Shown piece after piece: positions 29,790-40,904 of a stretch of DNA of 64,000 nucleotides. Both the position numbers and the translations under genes were made by a program. Source of the DNA: Prostheceraeus crozeri (Eukaryota > Platyhelminthes > Polycladida > Euryleptidae); assembly GCA_907163375.1 (NCBI GenBank), contig CAJQUW010000947.1, positions 124,001 through 188,000 of the forward strand, given 5' to 3'. The notes under the pieces are model-generated. The model worked only from the letters and a program-made list of their open reading frames with translations. It had not been told where the DNA came from and searched no databases. The number at the start of each line of letters is the position of its first letter. Position 1 is the first letter of the stretch.

Positions 29790-29906
29790 ATGTGTCAATT
29801 CTTTATTCCCAATTGCTTAGCAATCTCATTTAAATCGAAATTTAATGTGGTTTTGTTTGCTGTATATTTTTTGGAAGTCTCTGATGTTTCTCATTTTTAT
29901 AGAAGA
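29790..29906 (-). pseudogene. Decayed copy of the protease gene 5' end
   Basis: The minus strand from 29906 begins ATGAGAAACATCAGAGA and continues with NFDLNEIAKQLGIKN in a shifted frame. This corresponds to residues 1-33 of the protease encoded at 28990-29451 (MSNINEFF, then NFDLKKIANELGIKN). It has a frameshift and a stop at the position of the FHVLM motif. Only about 115 bp of homology is visible. It is a partial duplication, not a working gene. Confidence 0.75.
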
Positions 29907-31540
29907 TACAATATTTCTATTATATTCCCGTAAATGAGAAATTAAAAACAACACATGGATATTTCAATTTGGTTACAACCACTTTGCATACATTCAATTT
30001 GGATACATTGAAATACATGTAAATTTGTCCACGCGAGGACAAGGTTTCATTGGATGAGAGAAAAATGACGTCATATAACAACATAATGAAAATGATTGAA
30101 AACAGGAAATAACATTGCATTTAAAACAGGAAATAACATTGCATTTAAAACAGGAAATAACATTGCATTTAAAACAGGAAATAACATTGCATTTAAAACA
30201 GGAAATAACATTGCATATAAGATACAAATTTTCTAAACAATAAGATTTCTGTCCACGCGAGGACAAGGTTTCATTGGATGAAACACTCTATTGTATTTAC
30301 ATGTGCAAGAGGAAATAACATTGCATTTAAAACAGGAAATAACATTGCATTTAAAACCGACAGATACAAATTTTCTAAACAATAAGATTTCTGTCCACGC
30401 AAGGACAAGGTTTCATTGGATGAAACACTCTATTGTATTTACATGTGCAAGAGGAAATAACATTGCATTTAAAACAGAGGGGTTTAAAGAATGATAAATT
30501 TTCTTCACAGCGCGTCATTTGATTAGTTGAATGGCGCAGTATTTTAGCTGAATGGCGCACCATTGTTAAGAAAATTAAAATGAAATAGCATTGAAAATAA
30601 AGTGTCTTGCGGCCGTATCGCAATAACAATAGCGGAGTTTAACATCCAAATTCCATTGAATATGTCAGCGCGGTATTATCGCTAAATGACGCACCATTGT
30701 TTGAGAGAAGAATGAAATCATTTAGAATGTCACATAATTGCTTTACACAATGAAGTCAATCTTCCGTTAACATTAGGTCGTGATTTTAAAAGTACAATAT
30801 AAACAGACACCCTACAAAGCATAGGAAAATTGTCTGCTAATTTTACCTAATTGAAATGTAACTTCGGTAATTGTTCACTATAAAAATATGTCTTGTCATT
30901 AGCACAAAGAGATAGAAGATAGTTGATGTGCTTACCGATAAAAATTTTACACATAACACTGAGTGAATTGTTTCTTTTTTCATGCAACAAGAATTTGTGT
31001 AAGTTTACAATTGTATTATTGACTCCACCATTTGGCTCTATGAAATCACTCAAAGAATCTGTAAATTCATGCCTCTCAAAATATATTCCTCTTGAATTCC
31101 TCTCGTAATTTTTTCATCCTCCCTGTCAACGATTGTTTTCTTCTATCTTCAAATTGATCTTGTCTCATTTTGAGAAATATATGACGAGAGCGTTTTAACA
31201 CAACCTTCACTGGCAAGAAACACTGTTAAATTAAATAAGTCTTCAGCACAATTGTTTGAAATAGCCATATCGATTATTGTTGTTGTGTATTGTTACACGG
31301 CATTGCAGCCGGAGTAGGATTTGCTGGTTATATATTTCACGTCTTACAAATGTCTAAGTGGGTGTAGCAGCTGTTTGTTCTTTCATACATTGTTTCCTTT
31401 CAAATGTTTGAGTGGGAAGTCACAGCTCTTTACACTGAAATGCATTTTATTCATAAATGCGGGAAGCAGATGTTCTCTACCCTTGAATGACAATTGTAAA
31501 AGTACCTAAACTTATTGTTAAGAATATGTCAATTCCTTCA
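29907..31540. other. Non-coding right flank of element 1, repeat-rich
   Basis: No gene is seen. It holds five copies of a 24-bp unit (AACAGGAAATAACATTGCAT plus TTAA) at 30101-30220. It also holds two copies of a roughly 140-bp block (about 30221-30360 and 30362-30476), and three copies of a GTCCACGCGAGGAC palindrome or its variant near 30030, 30252 and 30393. The rest is AT-rich. GC content and composition are closer to host DNA than to the gene blocks. Confidence 0.7.
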
Positions 31541-32081
31541 AATATTTTTAGTCACATGATATATTTTAAAAACCTGAAAAATGGATAAAATTCATAAATT
31601 TGAAATTCTTAACTTTTATGATTTTTTCGGTGTCCGGGTTTTCGGTGTCCTGGAACGGTCATGATTTTCAAGGTAAAAATTGTAATTCTCAAATTTGAGT
31701 TACTCAACTTTTATAATTTTTGGTGTCCTAGAACGGTCATGATTTTGAGGGTGAAAATCGAACCGAAGGTTCTAGGGCTTCGCCCGATTGTAATTCACAA
31801 ATTTGAGATTTTGAAAAATTTGAAAAATTGGGTATTTTTAAAAACGCCCAAATTCATGAATTTAGTCCCTTTTTCAGGTTTTTAAGACCTAAATTCATGA
31901 ATTTATGTCGTTTTTAAAAGTACCATTTTTGAAAAAAATGGTACTTTTTGAATGAACCAAATTCATGAATTTAGGTCTTAAAAACCTGAAAAAGGGTCTA
32001 AATTTATGAATTTATGTCGTTTTTAAAGATACTAATTTTTTTGATTTTATGGTGTCCTGGAACGGTCTTATTCCCATTACT
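31541..32081. repeat. Right terminal inverted repeat of element 1
   Basis: It matches the left terminal repeat in inverted orientation to the tip CGGTCTTATTCCCATTACT. It carries one GGGC/GAACC double hairpin at 31757-31788. Confidence 0.9.
31757..31788. repeat. Double-hairpin repeat in the right terminal repeat
   Basis: The inverted counterpart of the copies at 13167 and 13354, with identical stems. Confidence 0.85.
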
Positions 32082-32087
32082 CTATCA
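32082..32087. repeat. Right target-site duplication of element 1
   Basis: CTATCA, identical to 12808-12813. Confidence 0.95.
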
Positions 32088-34951
32088 AGCTTGGAGTGCT
32101 GTAGCCTTCATGCATTTCGCATCGCATTTCTCAATAGATTAGGGTCAGTAGCCTGATAGACTTGGACTCGAATCCAGAACTGTCTGCAAGTCCATTCTAA
32201 ATTTCATAAAATTTACTTGATCTCTAAAATTTAACGAAATTGTCTAAAAATAGCCACCTTTCTTAAATTAAATATAATTCTTAATACCAAATAACTAGCT
32301 CCTTCGGGGAAAGAACAAAAATATCAGTTTAAATCGCGTTTTGTAGGCCTACATAGTTTTAAACATTGTTTTACAGCAAGGAATGCACTTTTAGACTTCA
32401 ATAGAGAATTCAGATCCCATTCGTCGATGAAATCAGAAGTCCAATGAGCATGATATAGGCCTGCTGATAGGCATCTGATTCACAGCAAGGGGAGATTGGA
32501 TGCGAATATGCCCATCTTTCCTGCTGCTTATCCATGGATACTTAGAGAGGTGGATTAGGGGCTTTAAAAGACTACCAACACATTTATTTTATTCCGACAA
32601 ATGCATACAGTGCGATATACATTTACAAATAACATGTTATCGAGTATATTTCCTTCACCAAAACAGCTTTTGAATCTGTCGATTCATTCCACAAGTTGTG
32701 CAATTGAAAGGAAGCGATGTAGAAAAATCCAAATGATGTATTGAAAATGTATGATGCGAGTATATCAGTGTCTAATGTATTGCGTCGCGTTGATAAATGG
32801 CTACTCGGTTGATCGGTTGATGATAAAAAAACCAAATGTTGAATACGATCAAGAACACTTTGCTAAACTCCAAGCCTTTTCGAGACAGGCAAAATATTTT
32901 TGTTTCTCATACGGGTCTTAACTATTGATCGAGACGATTTGTTAAATCATTGTAATATCATATGAGTAGTATAGTGAGTTTAGTAACAGTCTGACATTGC
33001 AATCTTGGTGTCATGCAAATCTGATTCCACCACATGCACGTTTCTTACGAATAAGAATCAGCAAGCTACATTGAGGTAATTCAAGTAATCAGTCAAAATT
33101 GTGAATCAGAAGTTAATACGAGACAGCCATGCTTCGATGGTCAAGCATGTTTTTAGGAGAAAGAAGAAGCTGTACTTGGAAATCAAATAATTACATGTAC
33201 ATAATACAGAACGGTACCTTTTAAAGATGAGCGATCTTACCCGAAACCCTACCCGACCCGAAACCCGAACCCGAATGCTCGGGTTCGGGTCGGGTTCGAG
33301 TAGAGCAATTAAGAAGTCAGGTCGGGTAGGATTATCTCTTTTATCTAAAACTTGAAAAAACCGAAATTACCCGAACTCGGGTTTTTTTTCGGGTTGGAGG
33401 ATACAAATTTGAAAATGTTTAGAACTTTAAAAAGTATTTTCTGTGAGGTTAGTACTGTTTCATGTGTACCTGTAGTTAAATGAAGTTTTTCAAGAAATTG
33501 TGGCTTATCACATTATTCTCACTGTGAATTACTGATCTAATAAAATACTTTGCGCTACATATTTTGCCTTTAAAACAACGAAAGATCATTATCAAATTAA
33601 TAGAATCCGTTCTTGTGGTCTCTAAAGGCTTCATTCTCATAATGACATGTAGATCATGGCTCGTAGGATGGATGGAAAGAAATGAAATTTAATTTGAGAT
33701 AAGCTTTACATAGGAACGGAAGCTTAACTATACATCAAATATTGTATAATTGAAATTTTAGCATTTATCTGCAGAATTACGTTGCTACATGTAGTGATGC
33801 AGTTCAGCTGCTTGGACCATGACATCTTCATTAACATTGAGAGTCAAAGTGTCAATCGTAGTTTTGAAGGAGTATGCTGCTACACCTGTAATATATCGCG
33901 AAGGAGTCGATTTTTTTGTTAAGATTCCGAATTTTGTCATGTGTTGTAGGTTATATTAATTTCATGGGTAATTATGATACTTATTTAGCATTTGTTTGAA
34001 TACTTTATTAGCCTAGACAAAATAATATACTAACTACTATGTATTTTAATAAAATACTAAAATAATGCTACTAAGAAGTTAGACTACCACCCGGTATCAC
34101 ATTAGGATTAAGCATTAGCTTCATATATAGAAATGTTTCTGATTTTTCGAATATAATCGGGTCGGGTTCTGGCACTCTTTTTCGGGGTCGGGTCGGGTTC
34201 GGGTCTGGTCGGATTCTGGAACTTTTTGTCGGGTTCGGGTCAGACATTTGTACCCGACCCGACATCGGGTTCGGGTTGAAATTTTGTTCGACTCGGGTAT
34301 CCGAATTTTTAGTACCTTTAGTACCTTTCACTTAATGATATATTTACATTTAATACACACATTTAATAAAACATCTTTCCTTAAGTTTTCCTATCGAAAC
34401 ATAAATACAGAGCTATAAATGAACGTCTATGCTTGGTAAAACTAAATGCTTGTTAATCAAAATCCAAATCATGAATTGTTCGCAACTCCTCATTTCTGCG
34501 TCCACCTCACTCTTCTCTCAGTGAAATGACACATGTTATTAGAATATGTTAGCAAGCATGTATTGTGAGGCTTAAAATAGACCACATATTCATCGACTTT
34601 ATTACTGTTGCTTTTAGATCCAATGGCCAAACCAGGTGGCAGTCGTAACTGCTTTAATTTTTAACGTAAATTTCCAATAATTCTGAAAAATCAGTCGTGT
34701 GTTCTTACTCTAACACGGAAAAATCGTTTGAACCTTCCACCCACCACACCTTGCCTCACATGTGAACTGCACGGATGCTTAGACGCATTGGCAAGATCGT
34801 TCTGATGTATGCGTCGTCTATCAAGCTCTATGTTCGCATTGCCTCTACGCGTTCGTCCGTGAAGGCCATTGTCATCAAATTGTTTTCCATTGTCATTTTA
34901 TTGTTGATGTTTGTCTCATATTTGTCAACAGCATAAACTTGTACATTTCAG
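32088..34951. other. Intron of the zinc-finger gene, right of element 1
   Basis: No gene is supported. It contains a probable non-autonomous transposon with CCCGAAC-rich ends (about 33225-34330). Confidence 0.5.
33225..34330. mobile_element. Probable non-autonomous transposon with CCCGAAC-rich subterminal repeats
   Basis: At 33239-33400 the plus strand is rich in ACCCGAACCCGA and its complement. At 34150-34310 the same motif recurs as GGGTCGGGTTCGGG. The outer parts carry TACCTTT-like sequence at both sides (33217 and 34314). The AT-rich interior has no open frame. This layout suggests a DNA transposon derivative; I could not define exact ends or a target duplication. Confidence 0.5.
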
Positions 34952-35349
34952 AGAAAGTTCACACAATGAACGACATATCTGCGAGATTCGATACGGATGT
35001 CCCAATTTCTTTGCCGATTCCATGCTCACCTTCTTCATCATTCAATCAGAGAAGAGGAAGACCAATCAAGCTTGGTATCAAAATCTATCCTTGTTCTTAC
35101 TGCTCCAAACCATTCAAGACGAGACGTGACAAACAAAGACATGAACGAATTCACAGTGGTGAGCGACCATTTGCATGTCAACATTGTGGTCGAAGCTTCA
35201 ATCAAATATCGCATTTGAGAACTCATGAAAGACGACACTTGAATGACCGTCCTCATCACTGTCAGTTTTGTAATCGTCAATTTTTGCATCATTGTGAATT
35301 ACGAAATCATGAGCAGAAATATCATCCTTTAGATATCCAAAAAGTGTGA
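34952..35349 (+). CDS. Terminal coding exon of host C2H2 zinc-finger gene
   Basis: An acceptor, GTACATTTCAG, precedes a phase-1 exon that runs to a TGA at 35347-35349. It encodes a linker containing RRGRPIKLG, like an AT-hook, then three C2H2 fingers: YPCSYC...H..H, FACQHC...H...H and HHCQFC...H....H. The first two fingers are joined by the HSGERPF linker. C2H2 arrays of this type bind DNA, so a nuclear transcription factor is likely. The phase fits the donor at 9429 exactly, which places the 25.5-kb intron with element 1 between them. Confidence 0.85.
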
Positions 35350-36330
35350 CAAACGATCTCTTGCTCATCTTTGTTTTATAGTTAATTACAGGAACTTGTT
35401 CGCATCAAGTCTGACTTCTTGCATGTCAAGGAATTGTTAAGAAAATTCATATTTGTCTCTCCTGGATCGATTCCACTTATTCAGGGTGGGCGCCGAAAAA
35501 GACTGAATGGTTTCTATCTACGATAAGCAAGCTTGCTATTTTATCTCAGGTATTATGTTAAACAAAATTTCAAAATATCGCTCCCTTTCTTTTAGCCGAA
35601 TAATATTGTTTAAAAAGAAATATACAAACACACGGGTCGACCGGTTTCAGCATTCAATGCTTTCATCAAGACCCAAACAAAAGTAAAAGCAAGGTTTTTA
35701 ATTTTTTTAAACAATATGAATTCGGCTAAAAGAAAGGGAGCGATATTTTGAAATTTTGTTTAACAAAATACCTGAGATGAAGAACCTCCCGTGCGCCACC
35801 ATAAATTTCTTAGTTTTTTGTTAATCCAAATGTGTATTCACTAAATACTCTCCTGCAGATAGCGGATAAAAGTAGCTTGTGCAGTCATAATTCTAGTGAA
35901 CCCGGAGGTTAAGGAGAGTTTTGGTTTTAATCATTATACTCCTATTCGAATAAAAAACTTAGAAGTCTTAATTTTTTGTTATTTCCGTATGGATACAATC
36001 CATCGACTACTGGAGTCAGATTTTACTCTGCAACATCGGAGCTGTGAATTTTGCCTTTCTCTAGTTGGTCATATGATTGATTTTCAGTGTGAAACGTAAT
36101 CAAAGGCGAAAGCGAATACGTACGAAGATTTCATTCTCACTCACAGATTGCTGACCACATGTCTTTTTATGCATTTACAGATGTTTTAGCAATGGGAGAT
36201 GTTGATCGAAAATTTTACTTTATCATTCATTTTATAAGCCGGCAGATCAATTGGTGCACGATGCATATAAAATGAGCAGTAGCAATTCCATGCAAAATAC
36301 TTACAGTGCTTAAGTATGACATAGTGCTTA
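35350..36330. other. 3' flank of the zinc-finger gene
   Basis: Non-coding, with a fold-back repeat at about 35545-35785. No polyadenylation signal was singled out. Confidence 0.5.
35545..35785. repeat. Fold-back element
   Basis: The left arm (GTTAAACAAAATTTCAAAAT, then CGCTCCCTTTCTTTTAGCCG) and right arm are complementary. The centre holds GGTCGACCGGTTTCAGCATT and CTTTCATCAAG, words common in Penelope- and LINE-associated repeats. Confidence 0.8.
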
Positions 36331-37749
36331 CAGTATTGGCCATGGCATTAGAAATTTTTAATTATCTTGCAAAAAAAGAGGGAAATCATCATTAAACCAA
36401 AATATGCACATGTATCATCGATTATTTGATTACAAAATATCAGAAAACAATGTGTAACACGAAAATCAAGGAGCATCAATACAGGAAAATCAATACTTCG
36501 TAGCGTGTCCTTTGTTTTTCAAAACTTTTTTGATACGGTTTGGCATTGAAAATACAAGGTCTTTGCACAGTTGGGTACTGATGTCAAGGCACCAAACAGA
36601 CTTTATCACTTCCTCAAGATAACTAAGGGATGTGATTTCAATCTTTGTTATTTTTTCCTTCATAATCGCCCACAAATTTTCAATCGGATTCAAGTCGGGT
36701 GAGTAACTCGGCCAATCAAGCACTTCGATCTGATTGGTGTTCAGCTACTCAGTCTCAGTTTTTGCTTTATGACATGGTGCGGAGTCGTGTTGAAATATCT
36801 CGCATGATAGGACATTCATCCAGAGAGGCACTTTGTCACACAGAACATTCTGGTATCGTTGAGAATTCATCATTTGACCTTTTGGGACAAAATAGAGACC
36901 ACCGCGGCCACCGTAGGAGAAACATTCCCAAACCATAATTTGTGGGCAATGCTTTACGGTCAGTGTTACAAATCGCGGATCGTAGGGATTTGATGCAGGA
37001 GGTCGACCGACAAGGCCCCGCACATTATTGAATTGTCTAAAAATACTCTCATCGGAAAATAGCACTTTTGCCCAGTCTTCCGATGTCCAATGAGCATATT
37101 TTCGGCAAAATTCAATACGGCGTTTCACAGCTGCCTTCGGCATCAAGGGCTTTTTCGACGCGATGCGAGACTGTAGCTTGAGATCAACCTGTAATCTTCT
37201 TCTGATGGTGCGTGTCGACACGTTGGAAAACGAAGGAAGCACAGCTTTGACTTTAGAAGATGCAATGAAAGGTTGACTATTCACCATCGCTTCAAAAGAG
37301 CATCATCTCGTCGGGTAGTTTTTCTATTCGGACCTTTGCGCTCTTTAGAAATCACTCCGTGGATAATGCGATTCACTATAGAGCAAGACAATAACAATCG
37401 ATCGGCGATGGCATTTTGTCGATAACCTTCTTCGTGTAAAATAAGAACTTGAGCTTTTAAAGTTGCGCTGATGTCAGCTTTCCTACCCATGTCAATGAGA
37501 ATTCGTCGATGTATCAGAATTTGTGACGCTTCACCTACTTAACACTACAGGTTGCATGAAAGAAAAATCTATAAATTACCATAGAAAGCTGACATTTCTT
37601 CTCAAATGAATCAGCATATGAATTTGAATAAAGAGCGTCATAGAAAGCCAACAGATTCAGACACTGAGAGTCATATTTAGATGTTAATGACCTTATATCT
37701 CTACCAAATTGTATTTTGCAGAAAATTTCTAATGCCATGGGCAATACTG
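36331..37749. mobile_element. Tc1/mariner DNA transposon
   Basis: The 1,419-bp element is bounded by TA (36329-36330 and 37750-37751). Its inverted ends start CAGTATTG and share CCATGGCATTAGAAATTTT with one mismatch nearby. It encodes a broken transposase on the minus strand. Its right end lies 19 bp before the target duplication of element 2. Confidence 0.93.
36490..37490 (-). pseudogene. Tc1/mariner transposase, inactivated
   Basis: The N-terminal helix-turn-helix (MGRKADISATLKAQ, AIADRLLLS) is in one frame at 37281-37490. The catalytic part continues in another frame from about 37287: first Asp in VLFSDES, second in FQHDSAPCH, then a TAG at 36745-36747. Beyond the stop, in the same frame, lies WPSYSPDLNPIENLW with the catalytic Glu. 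One frameshift and one nonsense codon therefore inactivate it. The family performs cut-and-paste transposition at TA sites. Confidence 0.9.
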
Positions 37750-37768
37750 TAGACGCAATTAAGAGGTT

Positions 37769-37774
37769 GACATG
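37769..37774. repeat. Left target-site duplication of element 2
   Basis: GACATG, repeated exactly at 59392-59397. Confidence 0.93.
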
Positions 37775-38418
37775 AGTAGTAACCCCATCCCAAATTCAAG
37801 GACAAAATGTGAAATGCTGAGTCATCAGGCTGACTCAGCCCCCCCCTCTGGCAGGAAGGTGAGGGAGAGGGCCAAGGATGTGCTGGGTGGAATGGGTCCG
37901 ACAGGAGGAAACAGGTCCCTCCCCCCTCTGGAAGGAAGGAAGGAGTTTTCGGGTAAGGGATGGGAAGGAAGGTGATAGGAATGTGGGAAGGATAGAGTGT
38001 GGAAAGGGTGGATGTTGGTGGTTTTGGGATGAGAAAGGCTGGAATTCGGCATGAAGGAGGTCTCGGATGAGAAAACGGAGGCCAGATTCGGAATCTACGT
38101 GAAATGTTGGGTTAGGAAGGATGTTTCCAGAGTCATTGGAGAGAAAAAGTTCTGAACCCCCCCCCCTCGGCAGCGATCTTCCAACTTTGGTTGTAGACAT
38201 CGTACAAAGTCGTGCAATAGCTCGTTTGAAAGCTAAGTGTGAGAAAAATTCAGTGCAAAACATGGCTTGTTCGTATCTGCCTTCGTTTAGAGGTGAGATG
38301 TTATTGAAAATTTGGGACCTTGGCGAAAAAACGACAGAGTTAGAATGTTTATGAAAATCGCTCTAGCGGGTGAAGCAAGCCTCAGACGGGAAAACAGAGA
38401 CCAGATTTGGAATCAGCG
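37775..38418. repeat. Left terminal inverted repeat of element 2
   Basis: Inverted match to the right end down to the words CAGAGACCAGATTTGGAATC (about 38397 and 58272). The right copy is about 480 bp longer because of internal duplications. It contains C-runs and the word CCTCGGCAGCGATCTTCC, also found in the tandem array at 63090. Confidence 0.85.
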
Positions 38419-38486
38419 TCAAATTTGTCACAAATAATCATTTGACCCCCCCCCCGGCATGGATTGCCGATTGCATATTCACAGGG

Positions 38487-38494
38487 TATATAAG
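38487..38494 (+). promoter_or_regulatory. TATA box near the inner edge of the left terminal repeat
   Basis: TATATAAG, followed 47 bases later by ACAG-GTAAGT, a strong donor. It probably drives a transcript with a spliced 5' leader. It corresponds to the minus-strand TATA at 979-986. Confidence 0.55.
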
Positions 38495-39336
38495 AATGGG
38501 ATCGGGAGAGGAATTTTACTAAGTTGAGAAACTGACTACAGGTAAGTCGTTTCTCTTCAGTTCTGATATCGAACTTCTGACTTTCCATTGCTGATATCAG
38601 CTAAGGTGTCAGACTTATAGGTTAGTCACTATAGCATGACTGACCATTTGATGATAGTAGGCCGAAATCTTCAAACGGCTATAACTTTGCTTCTACAAGT
38701 CCTTTAGACTTGATTCAAAAAACATTCGACAGCTCTTGCTGTGCTGTAGGTGACAGACTACTTATATACGTTTTATGAGTAGTACTAAAATACTGAAAAG
38801 TTAAAATTCATATTTAATGATAATAATTAAAGCTTTTGAATAAAAAGCAGTTGTTTATGAGTCTCTGTGACTTGGGTCGTTTCCTCTTGTAAATAACTCC
38901 ACCGGTTTTCGTGTCAAAACTGGGGCCCGGATACCAACACAGTGATATGGCGCACGCTCTGTCCGATCGAGGTTGGATTTGTGGGTCGAGGCCTTGGAGC
39001 TGGGATAAGATCCCCTCTGAGTAATGCCTGTAACGGATTCAAGAGCTGAACACCCAAACGGTTGCTGACTTGCTATCAGGCCTTCTTCACCTAGCCTCAG
39101 GAACTCAGGGTTGGCAACGTCTATCGTTTGTCATTGTAACTTGGTAGAAATAGGATGGTTACTGCAAGCATTGACGTCAAACCTTTTCGCGTCATAGGGG
39201 AACCCTTCTTTGTGTTGGGAGTTGGTAACAGAAAGCACGGCGACTGCCGATACCCATACATGGTAAAACTGCTGTTGTCAAGTTAAAAGCATGGCCAAAT
39301 AAGGAAAGTCTGAATTATGGCTTTGTGCTCGCTGGG

Positions 39337-39344
39337 TATATAAA
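39337..39344 (+). promoter_or_regulatory. TATA box of the zinc/coiled-coil gene
   Basis: TATATAAA, followed by a leader exon ending at 39394 (AACG-GTGAGT) and an acceptor at 39573-39574, 10 bases before the ATG at 39585. Confidence 0.65.
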
Positions 39345-39584
39345 CCGCGACTTTTCTCTAGTCTTCACTCCTGTTTCAAGTTGCAAGACGAACGGTGAGT
39401 GCTCTGACAAAGTTTGCTATCAAACTTTGGGATTTAGGATAAAGCTAGGAATCATACTCTTTAAATTTTATTCCAACGTTTGCTATCAAATAATTGATGA
39501 CTTAGTCTTTCAATGCATATCAGCAAGTAGTATCCTATAAACACTTGCTATCAAATTTTACTCTATCTTTACAGAATCTTTACA

Positions 39585-40885
39585 ATGACTAAGCAGTGTA
39601 ATGCAAGAATGCCTGTTGAGAAATGCAGCTGTGGCCGCATCGCACGAGGCAGCGACCTTAAAAAGCACCTGAAAGCTAAAGAGGTGGCGATGGGCCATGA
39701 GAGGAAAGTGATGTTGAGGCTGTGTGTGTCTTGTCGGGTATGTGCGATGGGGGATGAGGCAGAATTTATGAAGGCGCATTTGCAGTGTGAGAGTGGGAAC
39801 ATCGGAGAGAAGGGGTTCAAGACGTGGTTCGAGGGAGAGTTGTTGGAAAGGGAAGAGGTGAGGAAGGCGGTGGCAACGATTGAGGACGTGGTTGGGGAGA
39901 AAGTGGTGACGAAGGCGAGTGATGAGAGTTCGAGTGAGGAAGTTGAGTTGAGAGCGAAAATAAAGAAGGATGATGTTGATTTGGATGCGGTGATGGAAGA
40001 TTTGTTTGGGGATATCGGTGATCTGGAGGGGGAGGGTGAGGAAGTGGGGAAGCCGATGGCATCGTCATCGCCACGGCAGGAAGAGGGGTGTGATACGAAT
40101 GCATTTGTTAGGTTGAAGGATCGTGTGATGGGTTTGGAAAGTGTAAATAGAAAAGTTTTGAAGGAGAATGAAGAGTCGGTGGCGAAGGTTGAGGGGTATA
40201 GGGCAAGAGAGTATGAGAAAGAAGGAGAAGGAATGGATGGCGGAAAGGAGCGAGTTGATGAGGAAGGCAGGTTTGGTGGAGAGTTTACAGGCGAGTGTGT
40301 TGAGGAAGGATGAAGAGATAGAGCGGATGCGAAGCGTGGTGAAGGAAACAGAGGAAGTGAAGGGCGTGAACAAGAGGTTGGTGGCTGAAGTGGAGCGATT
40401 GCATGAGCGTGAGGAGTGTAGAAAAAGAAGAGTGTATGAAGTCCATCTTCCCCTCTTCGAAAATAATGTGTGCGGCGTACCGACAATAACGAGCGACCCC
40501 AATCAGACGCAGCAATGCTACGAGGGCGACGGAGTCCGATGTCTCTACATTAATATGGACTTCACTGGCGAGCTTGAGGACTTCGTCGTCCAAAAAATCC
40601 GGAAGAAAGTTCCCAGTAAGTTACTTCAACATGATCATTTCCTTACCGCATCTAATATCCTATTCTTTTCCTTTCAGAGTTTTTGCAGAAGTGAGAGTGT
40701 CGGTGGACGGAGAACGACCTATGGGCTCTTTTAAGTGCCAACCTTCTAATGCAGCTAAAGCGGTCCCAAGCCCGCCACATATCTACGGATATGGAATGCA
40801 GAGGGGAAGAATAAATGATGAATGGAATGAAGGGAGGACATTCATGCGCCACACGGAGCACATCACAGACTTCTCTCTTCGCTAG
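39585..40885 (+). pseudogene. Element 2 zinc-binding coiled-coil protein, frameshifted, spliced
   Basis: The frame opens at ATG 39585 after a leader intron (39395-39574). Cys/His pairs appear in CSCGRIARGSDLKKH and LCVSCRVC, then a long acidic stretch. Near 40200 the coiled-coil coding sense moves to a second frame (MRKKEKEWMAERSEL), indicating a small indel. A 64-base intron (40616-40679, donor GTAAGT, acceptor CAGAG) leads to a last exon with VRVSVDGERPMGSFKC, ending at 40885. I do not recognise the family. It is the first gene inside the left end and has its own TATA box. The long open frame on the opposite strand is a shadow. Confidence 0.6.
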
Positions 40886-40904
40886 TGAACAAGCTCTTGT
40901 CAGT

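Larger units (their letters stand above)
12814..32081. mobile_element. Element 1: complete Maverick/Polinton (adintovirus-like)
   Basis: The 19,268-bp unit has inverted ends beginning AGTAATGGGAATAAGACCG, exact 6-bp flanking duplications and the full gene set expected of a Maverick: type B polymerase, retroviral-type integrase, packaging ATPase, adenain-type protease, major and minor capsid proteins. All are intronless and open. The base composition is far more AT-rich than the host around it. Gene order is one + gene, then a minus block (ATPase, penton, unknown, polymerase, clamp-like), then a + block (fibre-like to integrase), then a minus protease. It sits in an intron of a host zinc-finger gene. 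The intact frames and duplications suggest recent integration. Confidence 0.95.

Noticed and set aside
30101-30476. Possible CRISPR-like array of regularly spaced 24-bp repeats
   Set aside because: The units are directly tandem without unique spacers, and this is animal DNA.
17469-31788. Hairpins interpreted as rho-independent-type terminators
   Set aside because: Stems are only 4-6 bp, most copies lie inside coding sequence, and the host is eukaryotic.
39569-40486. Long antisense open frame (305 codons, minus strand) over the zinc/coiled-coil gene
   Set aside because: Ser/Pro/His-rich low complexity caused by the Glu/Lys/Gly-rich sense strand. The sense strand has a TATA box, splice sites and coiled coil.
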